A stretch of 64,000 nt of DNA from Cacajao melanocephalus (GCA_963573385.1 CAUYLG010041505.1:33985-97984); one strand, 5' to 3'. Counted from the stretch's first letter, positions 25,864 through 44,275 are shown. Numbers and translations are program-made. The notes: a model not told the origin generated them from the sequence alone.

Positions 25864-26330
25864 TTACCAAGTGAAAGAAGCCAATCTTTTCAGGCTACAT
25901 ACGATATGATTTCAATTGTATGACACTGTGAAAAAGGCAAAACTATGAAGACAGTAAAAAGATCCGTGGCTGCCAGGGGCTCAGGGGGTGGAAAGGAGAG
26001 ACGAATAGGCGGAGCACAGATTTTTAGGGCAGTGAAACCACCCTGTATGATACTCTAATGGTGGGAATATATCGTTACACATTTGTCTAAACACACAGAA
26101 TGTACCACATCAAGAGTGAACCCTCATGTACACTATGGACTCAACAATAATAATGCACCAATACAGTCTCATCAATTATAACAAATGTACTATTCTAATG
26201 CAAGCTGGTAACAGTGGGCGAAACTGGAGGGGAGGGAGACGGTGAGGAGTATGGAACTTTGTACTTTCTGCCCAATTTTCTATAAATCTAAAAGTGTTCC
26301 AAAAATGTCTATTAATTTAAAAAAAAAAAC
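25864..26330 (+). repeat. LINE-1 3' end, right part
   Basis: 'ggctgccaggggctcagggg', 'tgtaccacatcaagagtgaa', 'tacaatctgcccaattttc'-like end at 26270-26310 ('ctgcccaattttctataaat'). Joins with 24840-25268. Confidence 0.85.
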
Positions 26331-26590
26331 AAAAGTCAGAGTAATGAGGAAACAAACTGGGGAAAAAAATGAATGTAAATGATTATTATCAGCAGGAAGA
26401 CACTAGCCAGACAAATTCTGGATTTGCAAGGGACCCTGGTAGATATCTAACCCAAAATCTAGCACTGGGAAGGAATCATGTTTCCAAAAACCCAGGCCTT
26501 CTACAAGTACTTCCAGTGACTGGAAAGTCATTAGCTCCTAAGACAGTCCTTTTGTTTTCTGACAACTCCCTCATTAGAGGATTTTGTTTG

Positions 26591-26872
26591 TGTGTTTGTT
26601 TTTGAGACAAGGTCTCACTCTGTGGCCCAGGCTGTTGGAGTGCAGTGGCGTGGTATCAGCTCCCAACAGTGCCAACCTCCTGGCCTCAGGTGATCCTCCC
26701 ACCTCAGCCTCCAGTGTAGCATGCACCACCACATCTGGATAATTTTTGCATTTTTTCATGTGACAGGGTCTTGCTATGTCACCCAGGCTGATCTCAAACT
26801 CCTGAGCTCAAGTGGTCCACCCACCTCGACCTCCCAAAGTGCTGGGATTACAGGCTTGAGCCACTGTGCCTA
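26591..26872 (-). mobile_element. Old Alu
   Basis: 'gagacaaggtctcactctgt' to 'gagccactgtgcctacgtag', diverged. In intron 3. Confidence 0.9.
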
Positions 26873-26889
26873 CGTAGAGAATCTTTTTT

Positions 26890-27275
26890 GACATTATTCA
26901 AGCTCCTCCGTAATATTCTACTTGCTGGAGATGCAGAAAAGACCTTGGAATCCACCTTCATGTAACTATCCTTCAAGTATCTGAACATAACTATCATACA
27001 TCACCTCCAGAGTTTCTCATTTTTAGCCTCAATATTCTGGTTTCTTGAAAAGATTCATCATTTAACAAGACATCCTTGCGTTTTCATAAGGCTCTGGACA
27101 CAACCTTATTTTAAAATGCAGCTCCCAGGAACTGAATAGAGAACTCCAAATGTTTTCTAAATTGTGAAGAACATAGTGAAAATATCACATCCCTTGTTTT
27201 AGTTATTCAACCTTAGCAAGCATTCACTTTTCTGACAGTAAACTTAGGTTACTAACTCAGGTTTGGGTAGCAGGC
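26890..27275 (-). repeat. CR1-clade LINE relic (ancient)
   Basis: 'tcaagtatctgaacataact', 'aaggctctggacacaacctt', 'aggaactgaatagagaactc' and 'tatcacatcccttgttttag' follow, in order, the antisense 3' part of amniote CR1-like LINEs as I remember it. It is well diverged and the assignment is by eye. Confidence 0.6.
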
Positions 27276-27444
27276 AACAGTAACCAAAAAATGCCTTTCT
27301 CCATGTGAATTGCTACCGACTCCAGACTTCCTCTAACCTGGATGGATATGGGTAACTTTTTTAAAAAAACGAAGTCCAATACTTTTAATTTTTAAAATAG
27401 ATATGCAATACATTTGTGTAAATGTACCTCTAAATGTGTGTGTA

Positions 27445-28545
<1,101 letters not shown>

Positions 28546-29140
28546 TTACACACATACGCATATGTGTATATGTCTTGGGAAGAAAGTTGTTAATTTACTC
28601 TAATTGCCTGGTTTTCTTGGTATTTATTTCTTTGCTTTTCTTTTCCCTGATTCTAGAATTCCATAGAATCAACAGGGACTAATAATTCTATCTAATCATG
28701 GTAACTCTTTCCACCTGCCAGAAACGTTCTCCAATCGATTTTAGTCTGCGAGTGATTTCAGCGTGTCAGATGTTTTGACCATCTCTGCGCATGTGCTACT
28801 TTCCTTTCGAAGACAACTGCTGTTTCTAAAGTGCATTAGAAGTGAAATAATGTGCTCAGGGTTTTCACAAGGAGGACAAGGGAGAACATCCTCATAGCTA
28901 CTCATCACTGTCCAATCGTTTTGTAAATGTCTGCATCATAAAAATTGAACTCTATGAATACGTGGGTTGTGATCATTCATTACTGCTGCACATGTGAAAC
29001 TCGACTCTAACAAAGTAGAGGTGCCACGTGAGCCAGGGTTATCAGGCAGCCCATTTGGGAGGGAGAAAAGGCAAGGTCATTTACAAAGACATCTGAAACA
29101 GAATGTAATTACTTTGTGTCTTCCAGTTTCACACTTGAAA
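28546..29140. other. Intron 3, no recognised element
   Basis: A unique-looking stretch including 28700-29000. No repeat, open frame or RNA gene supported. Confidence 0.5.
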
Positions 29141-29144
29141 ATGG

Positions 29145-29310
29145 AAAGCACTAACAGGTTTACTACATGCACGGTAAGAGCTTTACACATATAATCATCT
29201 CATTTAATCCCAAACAACCCCAGTATTGCTTTTGTACCCATTTGACACATTTGGAAACTGATGAAAAGAGAGGTCAAGAAACAAACTACTGAGTTACAGG
29301 TCCCAAAAGA
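29145..29310 (+). repeat. MIR-like relic
   Basis: 'taatcatctcatttaatccc' and 'tttggaaactgatgaaaaga' match the MIR family core. Confidence 0.65.
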
Positions 29311-29626
29311 CACCACCAGGTGGTGTCAACTCCAGAGTCCTCAGCCACCCTCTGTCTACTGCCTGCCCTCAAATGTCCACACACACCTAGGGTCACTGGA
29401 CTTTCCTTTTTGTAATACCAAGAAACAAACAAAAAGATTCCTACGTTCGCTTGGAGACCAGGCTGATATATTAAGCACAGTGGCAGCTCTTCCAGTTACT
29501 CTGCTGAGCAGGGGGAGAGGATGGAGAATGCGTAAGAAACAAAGATGAATGCCTGCTAATGCCACGGAGTACTTACTGTGGCCAATGCCAGTGCCACATG
29601 CTTCATTAGCATTACTAACACTTTGA

Positions 29627-29913
<287 letters not shown>

Positions 29914-29984
29914 AACTCTTTGAATTCTTACAACTACGTTCTTCTTACGAACTAAGTACTGTCATTTCCCCCCATTACAGATGA

Positions 29985-30378
<394 letters not shown>

Positions 30379-30463
30379 AGTTTGTTCTCTTAAGCACTGT
30401 GCCGCACTACTTCCATAGATTGCAAAGAAAAGGAAAAAAATCCCAGGCTGAGACAACTGGTAA

Positions 30464-31019
<556 letters not shown>

Positions 31020-31324
31020 TGATCAACCCTTTGCCAGCTTTTATTCTGAGAGCTTAGTCATAGGTAAGAAAATGATACCAAACGGAAGAACAACCATAGT
31101 GAAAAACTTCAGGACAAGCTCTCAAGCAAGGAGTTAACCCACTTTTATCTTGATCAAAGCCTTCCTTACGATGTTGGCCATTGTTCCCAAAATCTCTCAA
31201 TAGTCCTCAAGGTCCCCAAACTGAAGACCAGGAAACAAACTAGGGGTCCTGAGAGCGGTGAGTCTGATAAAGAGGAAAACGGTGCTATGAAGAATCTAAA
31301 TACATTTCGTCTTCACTTTGCCCC

Positions 31325-31688
31325 ATTATGGGCTGAACTGTCTCCCCCAAACTTCATATGTTGACATTCTAACCTCCAGTAGCTCAGAGCATGTCTGTAT
31401 CTGGTGACAAGGTCTTTAAAGAGGTGATTAAGTTAAATGAGGTCATTGTAATCGCCCTATTTCAATATTTCTGGTGTCATAAGGAAAGCAGATTAGGACA
31501 CAGACAGTACAGAGAGAAGACCGTGTGAGGACTCAGGGAGAAGAAGCCACTATGAGCCAGAAGAAAGCAACTCTGCTGACCCCTGGACTTTGGACTTCAG
31601 CCTCCAGAACGGTGAGGAAATCAATGTCTCTTGCTTCAGCTGCCCAGTCGGTGCTACTTGTTACAATAGCCCAAGCTGATTAATACAG
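31325..31688 (+). mobile_element. Solo LTR, ERVL-MaLR (MLT1-like)
   Basis: 'ccccaaacttcatatgttga', 'gtcctcaggaa'-like 'gtgaggactcagggagaaga', and 'ttcagcctccagaacggtga' followed by 'aagctgattaatacag' are the typical MaLR LTR landmarks in order. No internal retroviral sequence is present. Old and inert by divergence. Confidence 0.8.
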
Positions 31689-31716
31689 GCCCAATTCACC
31701 AATCATGCGCTGATAA

Positions 31717-33752
<2,036 letters not shown>

Positions 33753-34052
33753 AGGCTGAGGGTGGTGGCTCACGCCTGTAATCCCAGCACTTTGGGAGGC
33801 CAAGGTGGGCAGATGGCTTGAGCCCAGTAATTTGAGACCAGCCTGGGCAATGTGGCAAAACCCCATCTCTGCAAAACTACAAAAAAAATCAGCCGGGCAT
33901 GGTGGCACATACCTGTAGTCCCAGCCATGAGAAGGCTGATGTGGGAGGATCACTTGAGCCCAGGGGGTCGAGGCTGCAACGAGCCATGATGGCACCGCTG
34001 CACTCCAGCCTGCACGACAGAGCGAGACCCTGTCCCTCAACCCCCGCAAAAA
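33753..34052 (+). mobile_element. Old Alu (J-like)
   Basis: 'ggctgagggtggtggctcac', 'ggcaatgtggcaaaacccc', a diverged left arm and C-rich tail 'gtccctcaacccccgcaaaa'. Confidence 0.92.
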
Positions 34053-34935
34053 GTGTTGAACCACTTTATCTAAGAAATAGAACAGACAAGTAAGAGGCTG
34101 GTTTCCATTCCTAGTCTTGATGTATATTTCTCCCTGTAATTGTTCCTATTGCTCAAGCTGACCAAGTGTTCTTGGTGATTTTGTTAAATTTGTAGAAAAT
34201 TAGCTGGAACTACCTCAAAACCACACCCAGGCATGTCCCCAAATGCTCTTTGTTAGGATCTTCATTTCTTTTCCCCACCTTGTAAACTCCATGTGACAAC
34301 CAAGTGCCCCTAGAATGATATAAACCCACTTGTGAAATGCAGCTACAGGCCATTCTCAGAACTGAGAAATCCAAAAGGCACCTATTCTATTCCCCAACTC
34401 CTAACTCCTTGGCCAGAACTATTGAGGTTTCACCTAGGAGTATCTTAGCCTTTGAAATTGCACTAGGCTTTGCTCGGAAATGCAGTTCCCCATTTGTTCA
34501 TGTTGGGACAGTGGTGACAGTGAATTGCATCCCTTCCTTCCTCTTCTGACTGTGGAAGTAGGCTCAGAAATCTGTCATGGAGATTGGAAAAAACAGCCTG
34601 CAATATTCCAGATAAAAGCAAACCAGAGGATATGGTGTAGATGGGCGTGGTGGAGGCTTGCGCGACACACTCCCTCCTGCGCCACAGCCTGAGTGGGCAC
34701 TTGTGGACCCGCCCCCGGAAGCTCTGTCCTGTGGGTCAGAACCTGTGCATCTGAGAACAGCCTGAACAGGAAAAAAAGAGCACTCGCGTGCCCTGGGGCA
34801 GACAGTCAGCTGTCTCCTAGTTAGGACAATGACTGCTCCTCCCTTGAGGATGCGGGGGAGGGGTAAGCAGAGGAGCACCCCACATGGACATAGGAGACTG
34901 CGGATGAGGGATGCCCACTAACAATTTTTCACTGA
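34053..34935. other. Intron 3, unassigned, with a CpG-richer core
   Basis: 34630-34860 is GC-rich with about ten CpGs and GC-box-like 'cccgcccccgga'. Most of the window's intronic CpGs are in Alus, so this stands out. No gene recognised; regulatory role unproven. Confidence 0.5.
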
Positions 34936-34939
34936 AGCT

Positions 34940-35430
34940 TCGTTCAGTCATTGTTAACTGAGCATCTGCTTTGTCACAGGGACTACAGCAAGTGCCACAA
35001 ATATGGCAGTGGATGGAGGTCTTTGTGACCCAATGCCCTGGTGGGAAAGCCAGGGGCTAACCAAGTCACCAGGGAGAAGGGCAGAGGCTGCAGGAGTGTC
35101 TGGGTGTCCGGGGAAGGCCAATTAAGTCTGGAGAAGGGAGATGGTCAGGGTAGGCTTCCCTAAAGGCATCTCTGAAGCCAGATGGGAGATATCCAGGTAA
35201 CTGGAACAAAGGTGTGGAGGGTCAGGGAGGGGAACCCCGAGTGCAAAGCACAAAGTAGGGAGTGCAGAGATGACAGGAGAGAGCCAGTGGGGGCCTGGCC
35301 AGGGCCATGGGCCACCATGTAGATCTTTGTGAACCACGGTAAAACCCTGACCATCCCAGAACTTGAAAGCAAGGAGCTGCAGGGTCACCAGGGCTGAAGG
35401 TCACAGAATTGGATGTTGGTGCCTGGAAAT
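34940..35430 (+). repeat. L2 LINE relic
   Basis: 'ctgagcatctgctttgtcac', 'gggaaggccaattaagtc', 'gggccatgggccaccatg'. Diverged L2-like text. Confidence 0.6.
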
Positions 35431-36250
35431 CATGAAGGTTGGCAGTGCTGACTTTGCAAACACCAGGAGACCAGAGCAGAGAAAAAAGTAATGGGTCTTA
35501 CAGGGTTTTCTAAAAGGTCAAAACATGAGTGAGAAGGAAAACACAAAGAGGCCAAGCAGGGCTTTCCAGCGTTGATCAGATCCCTCTCTCCACTGCAGGA
35601 AGAGTGCAGAGTTCTCTCCCCTCCCACATGGCCCCAGAGCCCACACTTTCCCTGTCTTGCCTCAGCCCCAGACAATTTCTGGCTGAAAACATCTGACAAC
35701 TCAACTTCTTTTCACCTCTTCTAGTCCTTACATTGACCTGTTTTTGCCCTAGTCGATGTAGCAATGGTGAAGAGCTTACAGTTTGCATCCCTTCTTCTCA
35801 TGCCTTATCATGAGAAAACACACGACCATCACACCCAGTGACAGTAAAAGGCGCCCTTAATATCAAGCCTCGAAAATCCAACAGGCGATACTGCCTAGAA
35901 AAGGTGTGCGAATCTGTACTTAACGAACTCCATTAAACATTAACCTATTAGTTACACATTTACAACACCCAGAAACAATAATCATGTGTTTTCTTTCCTT
36001 TGGTCACTAAATCTAGCTGAATCGTTTACAGTTACAGCACTAGAGAGATGAGAAAGTATTGTTTTCTGTGTGTGTATAAAACTTCACCTTTTATATGGAT
36101 CCTTGGTCTGTATTCTACTTGAAGATTCTCCTTATTCGTTAGACACATGTAACTTCATTGAGTATCCACCTGACAAATCACCACATTTGAAGCTTATTTT
36201 TTAAAAGAGAATATCCAAATATGTAGGATACATAATACATGGGAAGGCTT
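35431..36250. other. Intron 3, no recognised element
   Basis: Nothing I can name. Minus-strand open frames at 35430-35788 are without motif. Confidence 0.5.
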
Positions 36251-36254
36251 TTGT

Positions 36255-36876
36255 TTATTTCTTTAAAAGATGCAGTGGGACTGTAAAATGGTGCCAGTAC
36301 TACGGAAAACAGTATGGTGGTTTCTCAAAAAATTAATCATAGAATTACAATATGTTGCAGCAATTCCTTTTCCAGGTATACATTCAGAAGAAGGGAAAGC
36401 AGGGACTCAAACATACGTGTAAACCAATGTTCCCAGCAGCACGATTCACAACAGCTAAAAGGTGGGAACCGCCCAAGTATCCATGGATGGATGAAGGGCT
36501 AAACAAAATGTGGTCTACACATACAATGGTATATTATTCAGTCTTAAAAAGGAAGGAAATTGTAATACACGCTACAACATAGATAAACCTTGAGGACATT
36601 ACGTATGTTAAGTGAAATAAGCCAGATATAAAAGGGCAAATAGAGTATGATTCCAGTTATGTAAGCGTGATTATCCAGAGTAATCAAATTCATAGTCAAA
36701 AGTTGAATGAAGGCTACCCCAGGCTGGGGAAAGAAAGGAACGTGGAGTTGGTGTTGAACGGGTATGGTGTTTCCATCTGGGAAGATGGGACGTTCTGGGG
36801 ATGGATGGTGCTGATGGTTGCACAACAACTTGAATGTACTTAATGCCACTGAGCTGTACACTTAACAATGGCCTCG
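36255..36876 (+). repeat. LINE-1 (L1MA/MB) 3' UTR
   Basis: 'agtatccatggatggatgaa', 'tggtatattattcagtctta', 'atggttgcacaacaacttga' and 'ctgtacacttaacaatgg', in order. Interrupted by a retroposed cDNA. Confidence 0.92.
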
Positions 36877-37105
36877 AGGGCCCCTGTCCCACCTGGTTCT
36901 CCCTACTGATGACTAGTGTTTTTTTTCTCTCCTGTCGTTGTGTTGAAGACAGGAAGCAAGGATGTCAAGCCCCCATTCCCTCCCTACTCTGACAGCAGGA
37001 TTGGATGTTGTGTATTGCGCTTTTTTGTTGTTTATTTTGTTCATTTTGTTCTAAAATTTAAGTATGCAAAATGAAGAATATGCTGCTTTTATACAAAAAA
37101 AAAAG
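36877..37105 (+). pseudogene. Retroposed mRNA 3' end (processed pseudogene fragment), source unidentified
   Basis: Between two L1 segments lies about 220 bp of non-L1 sequence ending in a pure A10 tail, with a degenerate poly(A) signal (AATGAA near 37070) shortly before it. It has the look of an ordinary 3' UTR: 'gtcgttgtgttgaagacagg', then 'gttgttta' and 'cattttgttctaaaattta'. I cannot name the parent gene. No coding part is included. Confidence 0.6.
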
Positions 37106-37106
37106 G

Positions 37107-37746
37107 TTACAGTGGTAAAAACACCCCCTCCAGAAAAAGAGACGAGAAGTGAATGGTATGAAGACACAACCTTGTGAAAGACTGAGCTAAGTTCAAAATG
37201 AGTAGGAATGTGGTATTTCTAGGCAGGGGCAAACTCCATAGAAACCAATTAAGTCAGCGAAGGTCAAGCAAACAGCTCCGAGGGGATGTTTGAAATCTTA
37301 TCTTTCTCATGACCTGATTTCGGTCACATTCTTACCGAGTTCTGGCAAGCCATTATGATACTTCACAAAATACAAAATCAGAGCCCCAAACTCAGGGCTT
37401 TACAGTGAAAGACTCACTGTTCAGACAATGCTTTCTCCTTGGTGGCATTTCCTGAACCGCAAGCTCACCTGGGGCAGCCCTATTTCTTGCCTGTCTTGGT
37501 CTATAAGATTGATTAAGACTGGTACAACGTTGTAAATGATCCTAAATATCGTTCATCCCAATGGAGACCTAGTACGTGGTTATTTAACCGGCATTTTTTG
37601 GTGCTTCTGCCATAGGAAGAACACATGTAAATATCCTCTGATTACATACCACTAAATAGTAGGAAAAGCAAAAATTCTTAAATTATATGATTGACAATTC
37701 TCACAATTATATTGTAAATACTATAGAGGAAAAGGTCTTAGAAACT
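37107..37746. other. Intron 3, no recognised element
   Basis: The first 25 bp ('ggttacagtggtaaaaac') may continue the interrupted L1. The rest is unassigned. Confidence 0.4.
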
Positions 37747-38215
<469 letters not shown>

Positions 38216-38263
38216 CAAACAATTACACATATTCTAATAATTCTCAACTGATAAGAAAGCTTA

Positions 38264-38561
38264 TGGTCACGTGCGGTGGCTCACTTCTGCAATCCCAGCA
38301 TTTTGGGAGGCCAAGGTGGGTGAATCGCTTGAAGCCAGGGGTTCGAGACCAGCCTGGGCAGCATGGCAAAAACTTCATCTCTACTAAAAATACAAAAATT
38401 AGCCAGGCATGGTGGCATGCACCTGTAGTTCCACCTACTCAGGAGGCTGAGGCACAAGAGTGGCTGGAACCAAGGAGGCAGAGGTTGCAGTGAGCCAAGA
38501 TCGCACCATTGCACTCCAGCCTGGGTGACAGAGTGAGACTATCTCAAAAAAAAAAAAAAAA
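38264..38561 (+). mobile_element. Alu (full length)
   Basis: 'gtcacgtgcggtggctcact' to A tail 38546-38561. Confidence 0.95.
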
Positions 38562-39830
<1,269 letters not shown>

Positions 39831-40024
39831 AAAAGACAACTCTAATCTCCACACGGCCGAGGAGTTGTGAAACACACTTTGTCACTGTTACTGAGCATAT
39901 AAATTGAGCAATGTTTTTGAAAAAAATAAGGCAATAGAGATCACATTTTTTAAAAGTTTAAGCATTTCATCAAATAATCTAAATTTTTAGAATCGACACT
40001 AAAAAATAAATTACCATAACAGCT

Positions 40025-40930
40025 ATAAAATATTCAAATATTTGTTGCACCGTAATTTAGAATAGACCCAAATTGGAAACACTTTAAATGTCTCCCAATG
40101 GGTACAGGTTAAATGAATTATTGTGCAGCCAAATGATGAAATGTCATTCTGCCATTAAAAATTACTAGAAGAATTTTACTGCTCGCCATGAAGAAGAAAC
40201 TAGTACCACCTGGCTCTCCTACAGGGAAAATAGCTGGAACTCTGGACACAGCATATAAAGAATGGGTTTCAAATACTGGACAGCAGGCAGCACAGGACAG
40301 GGACTCCAGGGAGAAGAGCCCAGTATTGCTTTGCTTTCGGCCTGGAGGCACTTTCTGGACTGTGCTCTGTCAATGTTTTATAAAGTTAAATATACACATA
40401 CCTTGTGGCCAGTTCCATTCCCAGATAAATGAAAACACATACCCGGAAAAAGACTTTTATAAGAATGTTCACAGCAGCATTTTTACAACAGACGGAAACT
40501 GGGAAAACCAGAAAGACAATGGATAAATAAATGTTCGTGTATCTATAAAGTGAAACACTATGCAGAAATGCATGGAACAAGCCACTCATACAAGCAACAG
40601 CACATGAGTCTGACAAACCTCATGCTCACAGAAAGAAGCCAGACGCATAAAAGGGACACACTGTGATTCCATTGATAAGAAGTCATCTCACAGGCAAAAC
40701 TCTTCTAAAGTGAAAAAAAAATCAAGACTGGTTTCTCTGGTGGGAGGGAGGAGAGCAAGTGGGGAATTGGCTGGGAAGGGAGTGGGGGGAGCCTTTTGGG
40801 GTGATAGAAACATTTTGTACCTTGACAAGAGAATGGCTTATACAAGTGTCTGTATTTATCAACTCACCCAACTATACACTCAGATCTGTGCATTTCACTG
40901 TATGTCAATTATATCTCAATACATAGAAAA
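40025..40930 (+). repeat. LINE-1 (L1M) 3' region, diverged
   Basis: 'agaatgttcacagcagcatt', 'agaaagaagccagacgcata', 'gtgattccattgataagaag' and the end 'tcaattatatctcaatacat'. The G-rich internal block at 40740-40800 is the usual L1 3' UTR G-tract. The open frame at 40188-40526 is inside it. Confidence 0.75.
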
Positions 40931-40964
40931 AAATGAGAGAAAATGTTTATTCTAGGACTGAATG

Positions 40965-41400
40965 TACTATGTCAGCTCCACAGACATGCCAGGCTTTCCA
41001 ATTTCCAGGTCTTTCCCACACTACTCTTTCCTGCTGCTTCCTTCTGTATTCCCTCCTCCCTTCCTCCAGCGGGGCCTGTTCCCATTGTTTCCTTGAACCA
41101 CTAAGTGGTCCTTCCTATGTGTTCTCCATGCACCCCCTGCTCCTCCACACCCTACACCTCTCAGCAGAAGCCTCTTTTTCCCACCAGACCAGAAGCCCCT
41201 TGAGGGCTGGGGCCTGCCTTAAACTTGCAACGAAAGCAACTCTGCTCATCACTGCTAACAACCAACATAATGTAGGAACCACCCATGTGTTGTGCACTTT
41301 CTCTGCACTAAGGGCTTAACGTGGATTTGATTATTGTCTTGTTCATCGATGAATCCTGAGATCCCAGTACGCACAAGGTAGAGATTCCATAATTTCTTGA
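40965..41400 (+). repeat. L2 LINE relic
   Basis: 'ccagaagccccttgagggct' and 'attgtcttgttcatcgatga' fit L2 3'-end text. Diverged, boundaries approximate. Confidence 0.55.
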
Positions 41401-42365
41401 CTATATTCAGTGTTCTCAGATACGATGCAATAGAGCAAAAGTTACCTAGTTGTTAGAATTACAGGTGATTTTTTTAAGTAATTTTTTTCTCATGTTTTTC
41501 TATAGTTTAAAAACTTTCTGCTATTATGGGTTACTAGCACATCAAAATAAAGGAAGTTCTGCGTAGAGAAGAGGTCCATTGAAGACATTAAAAACACGAG
41601 ATATTTTGAGGTCTAGCTGAGGTTTTTATAAGCAATTTTTTAAAAAAATGTTGTTATAGCTTTGTTTTTGAAGATGGAAATGCTCCAATCTGAGTAGAAG
41701 CTAAGCCAATACATAAAAAGAAAAGAAAAGGTGGTATGGATACCAAACTGCACTATATTTTTCAAAGAAATATTTCTTCAGAAATTACAACTTATTCCTT
41801 TTTTTCAGCTTCACTATAACAGGAAGAAATAATAATTTCAGAATGGACTTCCCTTTTTTCCACATAAATATACAAAAAGCTTTAGTCTGATGCCAAAACA
41901 GCTGGGGATATGAAAAGCGTATTGTGATCCAATCCTGCAAAACCGTCTTCACGGATTTCCCTGAATCCTCCCAGGCCCAGTGCAAGAAGCCCTGCTGGGT
42001 AGAAACACTGAAACAGTCCGGCCTAACCTCGGCCGCTGAAAACCTAGAGAAAACTGAGCTCTGCCAAATGGCAAAATGGTTATCCTGGACTGTTTGGCAA
42101 CCCCCGCCGATAATACACAAGTGAGAAAGCTTAAATACAAATCTTGTCAAGAAACAAAACTGCAACATGTTCCTAAAGCCTGTCCTCAATTGTTTTCACT
42201 TATTCAGTTCACTTACTGTTAAAACAGCAATCTGTGCATTCCTGTTTGGTTCCTATAAGCTCTTTACCTCACCTAAAACCAAGGGTTTGGGCCCCTGCAA
42301 GATAAGATATGCAAGGCTGCAAAGATTAAAGCCTCCAGAGAAAGACCCTTTCAGAAGGCTGAGGC
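41401..42365. other. Intron 3, unassigned; contains a 134-codon minus-strand open frame
   Basis: The frame at 41785-42189 is among the longest not made of Alu or simple repeat. Its translation has no recognisable domain, has a basic tail and odd composition, and there are no flanking splice or promoter signals I trust. I do not call it a gene. Surrounding sequence unassigned. Confidence 0.45.
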
Positions 42366-42369
42366 AGTA

Positions 42370-42925
42370 GTAGTTTTAAAACAGGCCTCAAATTCTTCAC
42401 CCCTCCTCCCTTTGACAGGAGGACTATCTTTCCCAACTTGAATCTCTGCGGATCTGAGTGACCGGGTGGCTCACAGAGGACAGGGAAACTGGCACTGTGT
42501 GACTGGAAACCAGGTCTAAGAGGGGACACAACTTCTGCCTCCTGCCCTGGGCTGCCCTATAAGCAAGCTGCCTTAAGGCAGCCATGCTGTGAGGAAGGAC
42601 AGGTGTACATGTGGAAAGACCACACAGAGAAGCCCTGAACTCTCATGAACATAGCCTCCAGCTGCCTCAGGGACCTTCTCTCAGATGGTCCAGCACTCTC
42701 TTCCCCAGGTGCCCTGAACCCCTTCTTTCAGCTGCCCCAGTAGACCTTCTCCCCTAAGCTGCTCCAACTCTAGTCCCCATGGTCTGCAGCCTTAGACATA
42801 CCCACTTAGCCAGGACCTTCTTGAATCTTGACCCCACTGAAATGAGGAAACATATAAAATGAATGTTGCTGTTTTAAGCCACAAAGTTTCCAGCGATTTC
42901 TTACACAACAGATAAACAGCAGAGA
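42370..42925 (+). mobile_element. Old solo LTR-like element (ERVL/MaLR type)
   Basis: 'ctgtgtgactggaaaccagg', 'ggcagccatgctgtgaggaa', 'gctgttttaagccacaaagt' are landmarks shared with ancient ERVL-related LTRs. No internal viral region. Subfamily not assigned. Confidence 0.55.
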
Positions 42926-44084
42926 AGCTATGCATGAGAAAATAAAATCAGATAATGAAAATGTGAAAACAAAAGAAAGGCCTATTTCTGAGGGTAGCAG
43001 CTTCACAGAGAACATGACAACAAAGATAAAAATGCCTGCAGGGCAGGAATTTTGGGCGGCTTACTTCCAAATCATAATGATGAGCTTAAGATTTCTTCCA
43101 ATCTATTTATTTTACCAAGCAAATGAAAGAAACCTTAATATTTGAAATTGGTGAGGCCAGTATGAAGTAACAGAAAACTGAAATAGAATAATTATGAGTA
43201 CAAACAAGCATACAGTGAAAGTAATTTCTATCTGAGTGCTTCTAGGAAGAGTCTCTGCCTACCCTCTTTTCAGGAACAGCCAAAATCCACTGGTAATGAG
43301 AAGCTGCAATTTGCATGCAATTCTTGTCATCAGTCTCTAAAGATTTTATCTTAAGAATGTGAAATTTGCCTATTTTCTTGCTGACCTTGTCAATGTGCTT
43401 AATGAACACTTTATATTTGAATGATATAATAATAAACCTCACCCAGTACTGGTCAATTTTTTATAACTTTGGGGGAAAAAACAACTGACATCCAAATTAA
43501 TGAGGTTTCACAAAACCCAGCAAACAAGCAGCTCTTGTCTAAAGGTTTGCATAAAACAAAGGCTCCTCTGTGATTATGTTCCCACAACAAAGTGCTACTT
43601 CCTAATTAAACCTACACATGAAATAAAGCACTGCTCCAAAAGGCAGCTTTATTTTCAATGCCATAGGAAACTTTCCTTTTTTACAAAACAGATCTTATCT
43701 TCTAAAAGACCATTACACATCTTTACTCACAAATCTGACCCTTGCTTCCAGTGAAATGTCTGCCGGGTTTAAAAGTTTTTTAAGGAAAGTAGAAAATACT
43801 GATTTAGTTTCCTGTTTGTTGACCAAAAAAAAAAAATGTTAGATAGCACCCAATTCTACCATCCACTGCAAAAGCAAGAAGGAAGTGTAAATACCTTGCT
43901 GGATTCACAGGGGAGAGAGAGGACCCCTCTGAGCGGCGGTGCAGGCAAACAGAACAAGAGGGAAGGGGCTAGAATCTGAACACTCCCAACGTCAGGAGGG
44001 AATTGCAAGAGCTCTTACCAGTCTCCCCATAAAGTTGGAACAAAGGAAAACAATAATTGGAGACTAAAGACAAGGAGACAGTGT
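42926..44084. other. Intron 3, no recognised element
   Basis: AT-rich, no Alu. Open frames of 60-85 codons look random. Confidence 0.5.
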
Positions 44085-44275
44085 GGCATGGTGTAGAGGG
44101 AACCAGAGGTCCTGGTTTCCAGGCCTAGTTTGAGCACAGGCAGCCACAGACTCTGGGCAAGCCTGTGACACACTTGCTCTGTGCTGCGATTTTTTATACC
44201 TGCAAAGAGATCACTCGCATTCCAGAATTGTTGGGAAAGGCAGATGAAATAATACAGATGAGGAAAAAAATGCTA
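44085..44275 (+). repeat. MIR
   Basis: 'cagtgtggcatggtgtagag', 'gaggtcctggtttccaggcc', 'actctgggcaagcctgtgac'. The MIR core in order. Confidence 0.8.

Noticed and set aside
31325..31688. Possible intact endogenous retrovirus
   Set aside because: Only a solo LTR of MaLR type is present, with no internal coding region next to it.
40188..40526. 112-codon plus-strand open frame
   Set aside because: Lies in a diverged L1M 3' region.
41785..42189. 134-codon minus-strand open frame not made of Alu
   Set aside because: No domain, no homologue I recognise, no supported start, splice or poly(A) signals. Length is within chance for 64 kb on six frames.
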